A program made the position numbers and the translations under genes. 64,000 bases of DNA from Brasenia schreberi (lineage: Eukaryota; Streptophyta; Magnoliopsida; Nymphaeales; Cabombaceae): contig JAYKKT010000090.1 in the NCBI GenBank assembly GCA_036023115.1, positions 32,162,001-32,226,000 of the forward strand. The letters run 5' to 3'. The stretch's first letter is position 1, and the number at the start of each line of letters is the position of its first letter. Positions 48,855-59,655 of this stretch are shown piece by piece. Under the pieces are notes generated by a model. That model was not told where the DNA came from and did no database searches. It saw only the letters and a list, made by a program, of their open reading frames with translations.

Positions 48855-49851
48855 TGCATTCTTTATTTTTTCTTTCTGTGAATTGGTAAACATGGCAAGG
48901 CAAAACCCAACGAAAAGAACAACCAACTAGAAGTTAAGCAGAGAGAAACCAATATGCAAGTTTCTTCTTTCAGCAGTTGATACGTGGAAACAATTAGCAG
49001 CACTGAGGTTAGATGCTTCCTCTTCTTTATTACGCCGGCCGGATCTTTGTTCTATCCATCAATTAACACAGAACAAATAATCTTTTTCCTTCTCCAAACT
49101 GGGATTAGGAACACTCATATCTTTTGAAATCCACGAACGATGGTGAGCCATCTGATCAATCGCAGGTTGAGCTAAATTTGAAAATTCGACAACGCAACCC
49201 TATTGAATGTTCTTGTTTTGAAACGATGTGGGTTCTTCCGAGTTTGAGCAAATGCTCGACAAGATAGTCATTGGACCACTGGACATCGCAAACCTTATAT
49301 TTTCTTGCGAGAAGAAGATCAAAAAATAGCTTCACATTGTGCGTCAGAAGGCTACATGCTGAAGAATAGAAATAGAGCTTTACGGCCACCACGAGAAGCT
49401 ACCACATTTATGAATAAATCAGTATGACTGTTGCATAGATGAAGCAGCCAAGTGACTTCCAGTAAAGTCACGATACAAATTTCTAGCAATAGATTATTGG
49501 CCCTCAATCAATTCCTCCAAGTGAAATTAATCCCAGGAAGCTTGAGCTTTGGTGGGCACAATCAAAACCATATCCTCTCTCTCTATGTATTAAGCACTTG
49601 ATGAATTGAAGTCGGTGTCTTCTTTGTATTTGACTCTGTGAACACTATTCGACTCTTGGAGCTTCGTGATAGAAAACATTGTCTTGGAGTACACTAGCTT
49701 CTTGTTGTCTTGGCGAAATTGAGAACCTAGGGGACTTGATTACATGATACTAGAGGAAGGTTCTTCTTTCTTAAAAGGTCTGCCGCTGTCTCGTTTTGGA
49801 TGAGCGATCTTCACTTACACAGGATCTTCTCTTATTGCAAATTCTTTTGGT

Positions 49852-49935
49852 TACAATAGGGGGCTTCAGAAGCCCCGGGTATCGAACTCATGAACTGCAA
49901 CTTGGGAGTCGAGGCCCCTAGCTAAGTGAGCTGCA
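49852..49935 (-). mobile_element. tRNA-derived SINE, 3'-shortened
   Basis: On the minus strand an A-box-like ttagctaggggcctcg and a B box gagttcgatacccg are followed by cttctgaagccccc, ttgtaacc and AAAAG. It carries the same 3' end as the SINEs in PAP intron 4. Confidence 0.6.
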
Positions 49936-50393
49936 TCTCTCTGAGTTCTCTCTTGTAGAAAATTTGTTCTTTCCATTATGTTCATTGAGTTTCTATGTTT
50001 ATGTCAATGTCATTCTGGTGTGCCTCTGTGGGCTTCATCAGCATGCGATTTAATAGAATGACCGCTAACATTCTAAAAAAAGATAAATAAATAATAATTA
50101 AATTGGATCCATTTGATTACATGGTTTCTTGTAGCTTGAAAAGAATTATTATTTATGCTTTTCTGGCATCATTCATGACCTCATTTACTTGCATATGTGT
50201 TCAAAGTCTTGAGCGCAACTCAAGACAAAAAGAAATCTCCTGGCCTGGTTCATATTCCATATACAGCAATTCGTCCTTCCTTGGTTGGCATTTTCTATAC
50301 AGATCGACATTTCGTGATAACGAAAAACAGTAGTATTACATCCGTGCGGAAGTGGTTGGCTACAGCCACAGTCCCTTCTCTCCTGTTGAGACT

Positions 50394-50551
50394 ATGGCCT
50401 AAGAATGGGTATTCTAAAACACACACATATATGTATATATATAGTGATTGGATCCTGTTCCCTGTATATGTTGTCCACTAATACCTTGGGGGTACGAGTA
50501 TAATAATATTGTGTAGAATATGGCCTAAGAAAGGTATTCTAAAACACACAC

Positions 50552-50637
<86 letters not shown>

Positions 50638-50700
50638 CCTGTTTCCTATATATGTTGTCTACCAATACCTTGAGGACACGAGTATAATAATATTGTCTAT
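50394..50700 (+). repeat. Tandem duplication (126-bp unit) with AT expansion in copy 2
   Basis: Copy 1 (50394-50519) and copy 2 (50520-50700) both begin atggcctaag, contain ttggatcctgtt and end gagtataataatattgt. Copy 2 has gained about 80 bp of (AT)n where copy 1 has a short AT/GTAT tract. Confidence 0.9.
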
Positions 50701-50770
50701 CATCATTTTTTATAAATCTTTAATTTTTTTGTAAGCATGAGTTAACATGTGAGAAGTGAATAAGATCAAG

Positions 50771-50774
<4 letters not shown>

Positions 50775-50852
<78 letters not shown>
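50775..50852. repeat. (AT)n microsatellite
   Basis: A pure AT repeat of about 39 units. Confidence 0.95.
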
Positions 50853-50856
<4 letters not shown>

Positions 50857-50945
50857 GTATCATGCATAACTCTTACTCTGCAAACTCATGTATTTTCATT
50901 GCTCTTGTAGGAGCATAATCTTTTATATATTTCAAATACTCTTAT

Positions 50946-51030
50946 GATAGGGATATGTGAAAACAAAGAATCCATGTAGCTGACTCCATCTAGCATGAGA
51001 AAAGGATGGCTTAGTTGTTGTTTGTTGTTT
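50946..51030 (+). mobile_element. RTE LINE 3' tail, plus orientation
   Basis: The sequence gatagggatatgtgaaaac, caaagaatccatgtagct and gaaaaggatggcttagttg followed by TTG units matches the end of the LINE at 28254-30467. It is the only one of the four copies on the plus strand. Confidence 0.8.
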
Positions 51031-51039
51031 TATGCCATA

Positions 51040-51113
51040 ATAACTTTCTAAATACTATTCATGTCCTTCAAAAGTAGAAGGAATGCATGAGTGTGCAGAA
51101 TTAAGCATAAAAT

Positions 51114-51197
<84 letters not shown>

Positions 51198-51262
51198 ATT
51201 GTATCTTTGATATGTATGCATTCCTTTCACTTTTGGAGGACATGAATTATTTATAGAGTTAT
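51040..51262. repeat. Fold-back / MITE-like inverted repeat with microsatellite core
   Basis: Arms 51040-51088 and 51216-51262 are about 48 bp and inverted, sharing attcatgtcct, caaaagt and aaggaatgcat with few mismatches. The loop is (TA)n followed by (GA)n. It starts about 10 bp after the RTE tail. Confidence 0.75.
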
Positions 51263-53709
51263 GTATAATTTGAAGTCCTAGTGAGGTTCTATCTCCAATC
51301 CGAGCAGCCAAGGAGATTTTTGTCTGTTTACCTGGTTAGTTACATTGCTTCCTGGCTATAAAGTTATTCCATGTAAAGGTTTCGCATTATAAACCATGGT
51401 TATAGTCGTGGCCTTTTCTCGGTGAGAACGACACTCACATTATTCATTTTTTTTTCAAAGGGTGGCATATTCTTGTAGCCCACAGCTTCCGTCTGCTCTT
51501 GATTTAACAGCTATATTTTTTTTTCAAAATTTGGTGTACATTAATGTAGATGTGACTAAGGGCGAGCATTGTTAAGTTAAAACAGAAGAATAACTGGTCT
51601 GAGTTCCACAATTTGGTTTAGATTTTTCTGCTTTCGTGTTCGAATTGGATTTTAAATTCCATGAAATTTCCATTATTCAGTTTCGTTTCTAAGGGTCCAA
51701 AAGTGAAAAAATGGAATCATTAAGTTGTACAAATGGGAACAAATGGATTGTACCTTGAGACCTAAAAGGCCATAAAAATACATAGACGATGAAATATGAA
51801 AATCCTTTAAGTCGTATTCAAATATAATAGTAGCATTACAATATCATAAATGGGAGTAGGGGAATATGCAACTCAATGGTAGTAGCTTGTAAGAAAAAAC
51901 AAGAACTTGAATCTCTTTTTTTTAAGTAGACATTGAACGTTTTAATAGTAACCCAATCCTTTTAAGCGATAGTTTTTGAAAGTTGTGCAAAGGTTTTTTA
52001 CTTCAATTCAGATGTTGATCTTAAGAAGACAAGAGAGACTCGTTGAAACAAAATGATATTTCGACGTAAAACAGACAAAGAAAATCAACGGAATCCATAA
52101 AACCTTTCTATATAAAATAAAAAAGAGTAGGTCAGCGACTCATGAATCAATCAATCAACAAATTTGACCAATAGCTCACTTGTTTATCTCTTTTTTTCTT
52201 AATTTACATTTACCTTTTTTAGTAGTTTTGTTTGCATAAAATTCTTCTCATAATTTTTTCTTTCCTTTTCTTTCTTTTTTATAACTTTTTTCCTCTTTTA
52301 GTTCTCAATAACTACTCCTCAAGTGAGATCGACCCAACTCTTTTTAGGAATTTTTAAGTGCTCATAAAATCGCTTGAGCCTTATAAATACCCCTTTAAGA
52401 ACAGATCTAAGTACCAAATTCGAGTACACTTTAAGAATTTAACATGCGATGAGCTATAATTTTATGTGGATCCATCACTTGGCATCCCTGCACTGGACGA
52501 ATCTCATAATTTAGGATGCGAGTTCTAGGATTCAGGCACAATAAATGCAAACCTTTTCTCCTTGATCGTGTCACATAAGGCACCTCAAATTTATATTAAT
52601 TTCATCTAGAGATAGACCTTACGGAAGATAGAAATCCCAAGATCCAGCAAGCAAAATGCTTGGCTGTGCAAGATTAATTAGATATAATAATAACCAAGAT
52701 GCAGTTTTTACTCTGCTTGTTGATGATATAAACAAACTAACGTGATCCGGGGATGGTTTATCAACCAAAGCTTGCTTCGCAGGTACTGGGGAGGGTGGTC
52801 AATGCATTGTTTAGTAAAAGAAATAGACCGGTTTCAACCGGTCTGCTATCAACTTAGGATGGCGTAAGCTCAACTAACTACATCGCATTGACAAACATCA
52901 AAGAATTGCTAATTTGATTAGAAAAAGGTCTTGGTTTGTATTTGCTGAGATTAAAGATATTCATCTTTTCGTTTTTGTACTGTGCTGGGGAGGTGAGGCT
53001 TAGCCACAGAACCACCGGCGGCATAAGACCTCGGCCGGAGTTCATGTATGGAGTGTAGGTTTGAAAATAAGATGCAGCCCATAGGACTTGATGCAGTGAC
53101 TGCTCGCTTAGGCACTAGAGGGCTTCTCCCACCACAACAACCCCTCGGGAGCTTCATCCTTTGTGAGTATCATGAGGAACAGCAATAGGGATGGCAATAT
53201 TGACCCAACCCGTGTAACCCAACCCGAATGAGTGGGAAATACCTGACCCGATCAAGTTCGGGTATGGATATGGGATAAGATGCCCTCACCCCTATCATAT
53301 ATATAATACACATGCACCCCGTTTTTTGCCTGGGGAAAAGAGAACCTGAATAGTATAAAACTCCCCAATAGCATAAAACTCTTGGGGCATCAAACCTTTA
53401 CTCGACTCATTTTGTTGAGGTTTGATAGAAGGATTTTGTGCAAATTGGACTTTTTGATTCGATATTTAATTGGATAAGAAAAAGAAAGAAGAAAAGAGAA
53501 ATAAAGAGTTCTTGGATCGTGGGCCAAGAGAAAGTCATCCGGTTCGTGAGATTGACCTCGTAATGGTATTGACTTGATTGGCCGATCAATCAGTTGATTC
53601 AATGTAGGTACATTTTGGGAAGAGGGGACTGGGGGAGGAGCTACAACTATTTCTTAATGCATCTCATGCTTGCCACTACAGAATTCAGGTTCCTTGTGTG
53701 GCAGCAGAT

Positions 53710-53826
53710 TAAGTCATAAAAGTGCTCGTCTGGCAGGGGGCTCGACTCACAAGATGATGGTTGTGAGTTCAATACCGGGGACACACGCATACTGACTTCG
53801 GCCTCCCCATTGTAATCCTCCCCCAA
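53710..53826 (+). mobile_element. tRNA-derived SINE
   Basis: A B box gtgagttcaataccg (about 53763) is followed by cacacgcatactgacttcgg, cctccccattgtaatcc and a C/A-rich tail. It is a diverged member of the group with the ttgtaacc end. Confidence 0.5.
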
Positions 53827-53861
53827 GAAAACAAGTGATATCCAGCTAAACCCAATTATTT

Positions 53862-53965
53862 AGATGGGCATGCTGGGGTTCGGCACCCGCTACCGCAAAA
53901 CCCCGGTATCGAACTAGTGACCTTAGTAAGGAGACCCACGTCTCCCTGTACATCTGCTCTGATAC
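53862..53965 (-). mobile_element. tRNA-derived SINE, different 3' end
   Basis: On the minus strand an A-box-like region and a B box (tagttcgataccgggg) are followed by a different body ending in gcatgcccatctaaataatt. It probably belongs to a second SINE family. Confidence 0.45.
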
Positions 53966-54399
53966 ACATTACATTATCTTGGGAAAAAAATTGAAACTCC
54001 TAAGAAATGTAAATCAATTACTGATTGGATATCATACCTCTAACCAAATCCTACTACCCGAATGGATCTTTGCTGATATTCAATCCGTTCGAGATCCTAG
54101 CAGGAGAGGTCAATGATCCTTAATTAGATAAGCCAAGTGCCCACCATCAACAAGCACAAGAGTGGGCCTCAACGGATCAAAGCAACCGGTTCAAATTCAA
54201 ACCAACTCGACGATCATTTAAATCCAAATCCAAGCCCACAAAAGTAAGCGTGGGTTGAACACGGAGGCCCGCTGTTCTGGGAAGGGATCGACAGGTGGGG
54301 CAACAAGATAAAAGCTTTATTGTTTCCTGATTCTCTCCCACAAGGAGGCCTGAGCAGACGCACGTTGAAAAGGAGAGGGAGATATAGAATGAAGATGCC

Positions 54400-55041
54400 C
54401 AATTGAATATCTTGAAAGTGTTGGTGTTCCAACAGCGGCCTTACCTAGAAAACTATTGCCATACATGGTTCTCCAGTTCATTTACTACATCAGAGACTAT
54501 TATTCTAATAGTGAAAACTGTTCATGGCCTTATTGTAATCACCTCTATATACAAGTTTTCCCTCCTAACGAGGCACAAAACGATGTAGAATCAGAAGAAA
54601 AGTTCCCTGGAGAAAGTAACGGTCTCTGAGAGAGACTTGGGGATTGTTGAGCTCCTAAAGCAGCTGGGGAGGTAAGGATGACGGGTTCTACAGAGATTGC
54701 TTGCATCTTCTTTTCGAAGGGTTCAATCGGTTGTTGTTGAAGGGATCTCGCTCTTTGGTTGATTTATATCGAAAGCGTCAGAGAGATGGAGTATCGGTGA
54801 GGTCGGCGGCCTTTGTCTGAATTTGTGTCTTTGTTTTTGCGACCTGTTTGGTTTTTGCAGTTGCGTTTGGTGAATGTGGGAGGATTTTGGGGTTGGTGTT
54901 TGCTGATTCTGATTCTAGTGATCTCTCTCTCTCTCTCTCTCTAGAAAGTTGAGGCTCTTCTGCTTGATTTTCCCTCTTGAATGAATACCCACATATCATT
55001 CTCCACAAATATGGTGTTTTAATGCAAGGTTTGCTGAGAGA
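54400..55041 (+). other. 5' flank and leader of the GT29 gene
   Basis: A CT microsatellite (54922-54942) lies about 100 bp before the ATG. No clear TATA box is assigned. Any non-coding 5' exon cannot be told from the sequence alone. Confidence 0.4.
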
Positions 55042-56289
55042 ATGGCGAGCCTTTCAATGTCATCCCTGTTGTTCGTCTCTCATTCCTTTAAGCCCCACAA
55101 ATTTGTCCCTTCCAAACTCTTCCAACTGAAACGGCCAATTCGACCCCTCTTCATCATCTTCATTGTAATCCTGGCATGCTCTATGCTAGTCTTCCGTGCA
55201 GCGCTTCGTCATAGTTTCATTTTTGCTACTCAGACAAGCACCACTATTGATGTTCCTTCATTCCCCGTAATTTCCAATGAGACCCTCCTAAGCTATGCGG
55301 CTGTCGAGCTGGGAGAATCGGATTCTCGACGACAGATCAATGATCTTCTTGAGTGGAAATCTCCTCAGGGACGGTACAGATCCATCTCTTCCTGGCAGGA
55401 CAATTTTGGTGACAAACTACATTCATGGCGTGGCCGGATTCCGGTCCAGCTCATGAGCCCAAAGTACGCTGGACTATGGCCAGAATTCCAAAAATCCCTG
55501 CGGAATTGGGTGAGGACAAAGAGGTTTCAGCCAGAGGTTATGCAAGAATTGGTGTCCCTTGCTAAGGATCCAGTGGATCGGCACTATGGTTTACCTCAAG
55601 ACAAAAGCAAGTATGCTTCATGTGCAGTTGTGGGGAACAGTGGGATTCTTCTAAAGAAGAACTATGGAACCTTAATTGATAGCCATGCGGCTGTGATCAG
55701 ATTGAACAATGCAAGGACAGCGGGATTCCGGCTAAATGTCGGTTCGAAGACGACTATTTCATTCATTAATAGCAATATCTTGTATATCTGTGCACACACA
55801 GCTGGTTGTTTCTGCCATCCTTATGGCGCCACTGTTCCTATAGTGATGTACATTTGCCAAGCAGTGCATTTCATGGATTCGGCACTGTGCAACAGAACTC
55901 ATTTAGCCCCATTGATCGTCACAGACGCTCGTTTCGACATGTTATGTGCCAGAATTGCAAAGTACTACTCATTGAAGCGGTTTGCAGAAACAACAGGGAA
56001 GTCACTGGATGAATGGTCTGTGGTCCATGATGGCCTAATGTTCCATTACTCATCAGGAATGCAAGCAATCATGCTTGCGCTTGGATTGTGCGAGGAAGTT
56101 CATATTTTCGGGTTTGGTAAATCCCCCGACGTGAAGCATCACTACCATACAAATCAGAAAGCTGAACTGCATTTGCATGATTATGAGGCAGAGTACACGT
56201 TTTATAAAGATCTGATTGAGCGACCAGAATCTATACCCTTCCTCAAGGACTCCAAGTTCAAGATCCCACCTGTAACAATGTACAATTGA
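55042..56289 (+). CDS. GT29 sialyltransferase-like glycosyltransferase, intronless (415 aa)
   Basis: An uninterrupted frame encodes a type II Golgi membrane protein: short cytosolic N-terminus, one membrane anchor at about residues 34-53 (RPLFIIFIVILACSMLVF), stem, then the GT29 catalytic domain. The large motif is at about 190-235 (YASCAVVGNSGILLK, LIDSHAAVIRLNNARTAGF, VGSKTTISFINSN). The small motif (about 325-360) reads VVHDGLMFHYSSGMQAIML then EEVHIFGFG. Motif III is HHYHTN and motif VS is LHDYEAEYTFYKDLIE. Plant members (Arabidopsis SIA1, MGP2/SIA2, GALT29A) act on pectin or arabinogalactan glycans, since plants lack classical sialic acid; the donor here is not inferable. ATG 55042 is the first in frame; a second Met at residue 6 is possible. 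Length is normal and no damage is seen. Confidence 0.94.
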   Translation: MASLSMSSLLFVSHSFKPHKFVPSKLFQLKRPIRPLFIIFIVILACSMLVFRAALRHSFIFATQTSTTIDVPSFPVISNETLLSYAAVELGESDSRRQINDLLEWKSPQGRYRSISSWQDNFGDKLHSWRGRIPVQLMSPKYAGLWPEFQKSLRNWVRTKRFQPEVMQELVSLAKDPVDRHYGLPQDKSKYASCAVVGNSGILLKKNYGTLIDSHAAVIRLNNARTAGFRLNVGSKTTISFINSNILYICAHTAGCFCHPYGATVPIVMYICQAVHFMDSALCNRTHLAPLIVTDARFDMLCARIAKYYSLKRFAETTGKSLDEWSVVHDGLMFHYSSGMQAIMLALGLCEEVHIFGFGKSPDVKHHYHTNQKAELHLHDYEAEYTFYKDLIERPESIPFLKDSKFKIPPVTMYN

Positions 56290-56381
56290 TTTTGGGTTTC
56301 TGAGCTTGTCTAGTTTGAGTAACCATACTGTAATCTTCCACGCCAGATAATGTGTACTTTTTTTTTCTTTTCCAATTTTTC

Positions 56382-56387
56382 AATAAT
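56382..56387 (+). terminator. Possible polyadenylation signal of the GT29 gene
   Basis: AATAAT after a T-rich stretch, about 93 bp past the stop codon. It is a near-consensus signal. Confidence 0.35.
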
Positions 56388-57203
56388 ATATGGTGTTCTT
56401 CGTTCTTGACATTTCTTCTCATCTGCTCTTATATAATTTCTATGTGTGTATGGATGGTCTGTTAGCCATCCTTGGCTACATGCTAGTCATAATGTTGGTA
56501 TTTGAAAAGTATTGCCGTAGCATGGGATTTCTATCTTGTTTTGTTGATTTGAGAGTATTTTCTGCCTCAGAATTCATGTACAAAATGAGAGGGATATGAA
56601 TTATTGGGATCATATTGACTTTGAAAACTATAGCCCGTGATTCTGTCTCTGGATCTGTTTGTATCTTGTTTATTTCGAAGATCTGCAATGATGATTGGTG
56701 AGACATCGTTGGTGCTTTAGAAAGATATAGAGAACAAGATTCAGACAACCGACGGTGCAAACACCGGTTCAACTCACAACAAAAAAATTGAGCAGATTAG
56801 TTTGACTGACAAGTGAGAGCAACAGTAGAAGTTTCAAGCTCATATGCAACTCATGGTGATAGAGATTGCTTGTGATCCCGACCTATGAACATAATCTACC
56901 ACTTAGCTTGCTGATTCTGATATTCGTTGCTCTGCTAGCTAGCTTACCTCCTGGACATTGTTTTGAAACGAGGTTAGCCCCAGAGGCTTTGCTGCTTATG
57001 ATCTCTCATTCCTTGCCCGTGACTGAAGCCATTGTTTTTCAATATACTGTAGTTTCTTTTCTATTTAGATATTCATAGACTTCTGGAGTTCTTGTTGTGC
57101 ACGTGATTTCTGTAAGTGCATGTTGCACCTGCATTATCTTGCCTTTTTCACCTTAGGGCTTTTTAAAAAGATGAAACATGCGGGGTGTCGTTACTCTTGA
57201 CAC
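56388..57203. other. Intergenic, no feature seen
   Basis: The stretch between the GT29 3' end and the hAT element has only short, unconvincing open frames. Confidence 0.5.
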
Positions 57204-58985
57204 CTATGTTATCAATAGCGGTTGACCCTAATATAGCGGTAGCGGGGATATAGCGGATTTAGCGATACGCTTTTATTTATGATTAAATTTATTTATTTAT
57301 ATATATATAATAGATTTTCTAACTTCTAAGAAATATCAAGAAACATAACCAGTTCTTTAATAAATGAACGAGCAAAACACTCACTAATGAATAGGAAAAA
57401 GTAGTAAAGGAGGAATGTCACGTACCTTTTAGCCCATATTATTTGTAGTATGCCTCATCTCCAACCAAAGTGCACGAAAGTTAGGACATTAAAGCAAAAG
57501 AAGATCAGAAACTCCTATCACCAACATGTTCAAGAGTTCAACTAATGAGAGATTAAAACAATAACACCTATACGGACACATACTGACAGAGAGAGAGAGA
57601 AAATAAGAGAGAGATAGAGGGACACGAATAGGATGGTTTGTATAAACTTCAATTTGCAGATTTATCGAACGCAAAGAAACCACGATCACATGGAGAGATA
57701 CCAATGCCATAGTAATTAGAATAATTTTCAGCATTAACTAAGATATAAGAAATCATGAATTCAACCGTAATATGGAAATTAGGTAATCGATTGTACAATG
57801 AGAGAGAAACCAAAGAAAGCTTTTCATTCAAGACAAAATCTAAAACTTGACGAATTGGGTTATCCCAATATCTTCTTTCCGAACAAATTAACAACTCTAC
57901 TAAGCCGATATATGTTTGATTCTAAAGTAACCAATAGGCAAATAAGAAAATGTTGCATGCAAAAAAGATAATTTAAAACGTAGGAAACCAAAATTCGTCA
58001 TTATTATCAACGAAAGCACCATATACATAAAAGAAAAAGATGATGATAGGTGATGATAATTGAAATATAAGAAACTTGGCTCAATATCATTCAATACTTA
58101 AAGAAAATAAAGGAAACAATTAAACAACCAACCTTCAGCATTCTTTGGCGAAGATCCAACACAACCCATTTCTCCTAAGCCTATCAAATTCCAAAGTTAA
58201 CGAATAAAAAGAAGAGAACATAGAGAAAGAAGAGGGAGAGAAAGAGGGACGAAGTTAAAGGAACTAAGACTCCATTTGGCGACTCATCAGAAGAACCACC
58301 CCGACAGAGATGAAAAACCTAAAACTTCAAGCGGAAGAAAATGAAGCCTTGAAGCACTCTGAGACTCCGAATTCTGGCGAGCTAGGCAATCGCCACTGCG
58401 AAAGAAAGCGAAGCCCTGAAGCGCAATCTGTGATCATCCTTCGCGCACGCGTACACACACTCACAGAGAGAGACAGAATAAGAGAGATAGAGATGGCGAA
58501 ACCGTACTACCAGGACTGCAAGCACACAAAGGTTCACTGTGGAGTGCGGTCTGGTGCTGGAGGCTCACTGCATCGACGGAAGACGCTGTGTGCTCGGAGT
58601 GCAGTATGGTGCTGGAGGCTCACTGCATCAACGAGACGTCGGAGTGGTGAACCTTTGCTAACGAGTCCCAGAGAGAGAGAGGCATGCGAGAGGAAGAGGC
58701 GGGACAAGGGGAGAGAAACATGTGAGAGAGAGGCGGGACAAGGGGACGAACGAGGGTTTCATCCCCTTTTATATTATTTGGATCGGGTTGATCCATATCC
58801 ACTTGACTCGAACCTTTTTATATGTCCGCTAATAGCGATATAGCGGGCCGCTATAGCGCTGTTAGCAGTGCTATAGCGGCTCTGACGGGTCACCCGCTAA
58901 GAGTTGTCCACTATAGCGTTTTTCGATCCGTTAAAACGTTATAGCACGCTATAGCGGGCGCTATAGCGAGCTATTGATAACATAG
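57204..58985 (+). mobile_element. Non-autonomous hAT-type element with perfect 8-bp target duplication
   Basis: The terminal inverted repeats are CTATGTTATCAATAGC on the left and GCTATTGATAACATAG on the right. The flanking duplication is CTTGACAC (57196-57203 and 58986-58993), identical on both sides. Subterminal 100-180 bp at both ends are dense in TAGCGG/GCTATAGCG. The interior (1782 bp total) has AT-rich DNA, an AG-rich part and two imperfect copies of a GGTGCTGGAGGCTCACTGCA segment (about 58550-58630). No hAT transposase is encoded. Confidence 0.9.
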
Positions 58986-58993
58986 CTTGACAC

Positions 58994-59655
58994 CCATTTC
59001 TTTATGATCTTTCAGGATTTTTGGCCTTCTGATTTGGCCTTTTGATCTTGAACATTGGGATGCAATTATTTGTACCAAGTGCTTCGATACCAACCTTGTC
59101 ACAAATCAGAAGGTTACTCTGGATAATCTGTACTGGATTGATTTTCTCATGCTTATTGCTTTATAGTAATATATTGAAGGTATTCATTTTGGTATTGGAG
59201 CACAAGATAAATGGCACTAAAGGATGAAATTGAGACACTAAGACAAGAACCATAATACAGAAATCAGTAGAGGAACCCATCGACCATATTATCAAGAAGA
59301 AAGGGGTGTTGCAAGTTGATTTTCCCTTGTGTCAAATTTAAGCATCCTCATACCTGCATCAGAATTGAGGGTGAGTTCAATTGATAAAGGATGAGTATGC
59401 CAACGGCCCAACAGGAACAGTAATTCAATGGGCTTGAGCCTCTTGATTGGATTTTCAAGGTGTACCGATATTTTCAATTTCAGGGTGCTTTGAATCATCA
59501 AAAAGTATTAGTATCTTTGTTTCACTTAGATAAGGATGCAGTCTGGTGGTCAGTCATTAGAAATGCATACTGAGCTCAAAATAACTTAATGCTACCATTT
59601 AGCCTACCACGTAGGAGCTATACAAGAATACCCAGCAGAACTAGAGGAGCTAAGT
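58994..59655. other. Intergenic between hAT and gypsy elements
   Basis: No gene or repeat is recognised. Confidence 0.5.

Larger units (their letters stand above)
48860..54399. other. Intergenic between PAP and GT29 genes
   Basis: No coding gene is recognised. The region contains SINEs, an RTE tail, a fold-back repeat, a microsatellite-expanded tandem duplication and AT-rich DNA (51300-52900 has nothing recognisable). Confidence 0.6.

Noticed and set aside
50553..50852. Long AT repeats considered as replication origin or matrix attachment region
   Set aside because: Simple dinucleotide expansion explains them. Nothing in the sequence supports a specific function.
58310..58843. 177-codon open frame inside the hAT element
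   Set aside because: Composition is Arg/Glu-rich from AG-rich repeats, with no transposase signatures such as the hAT C-terminal dimerisation block.
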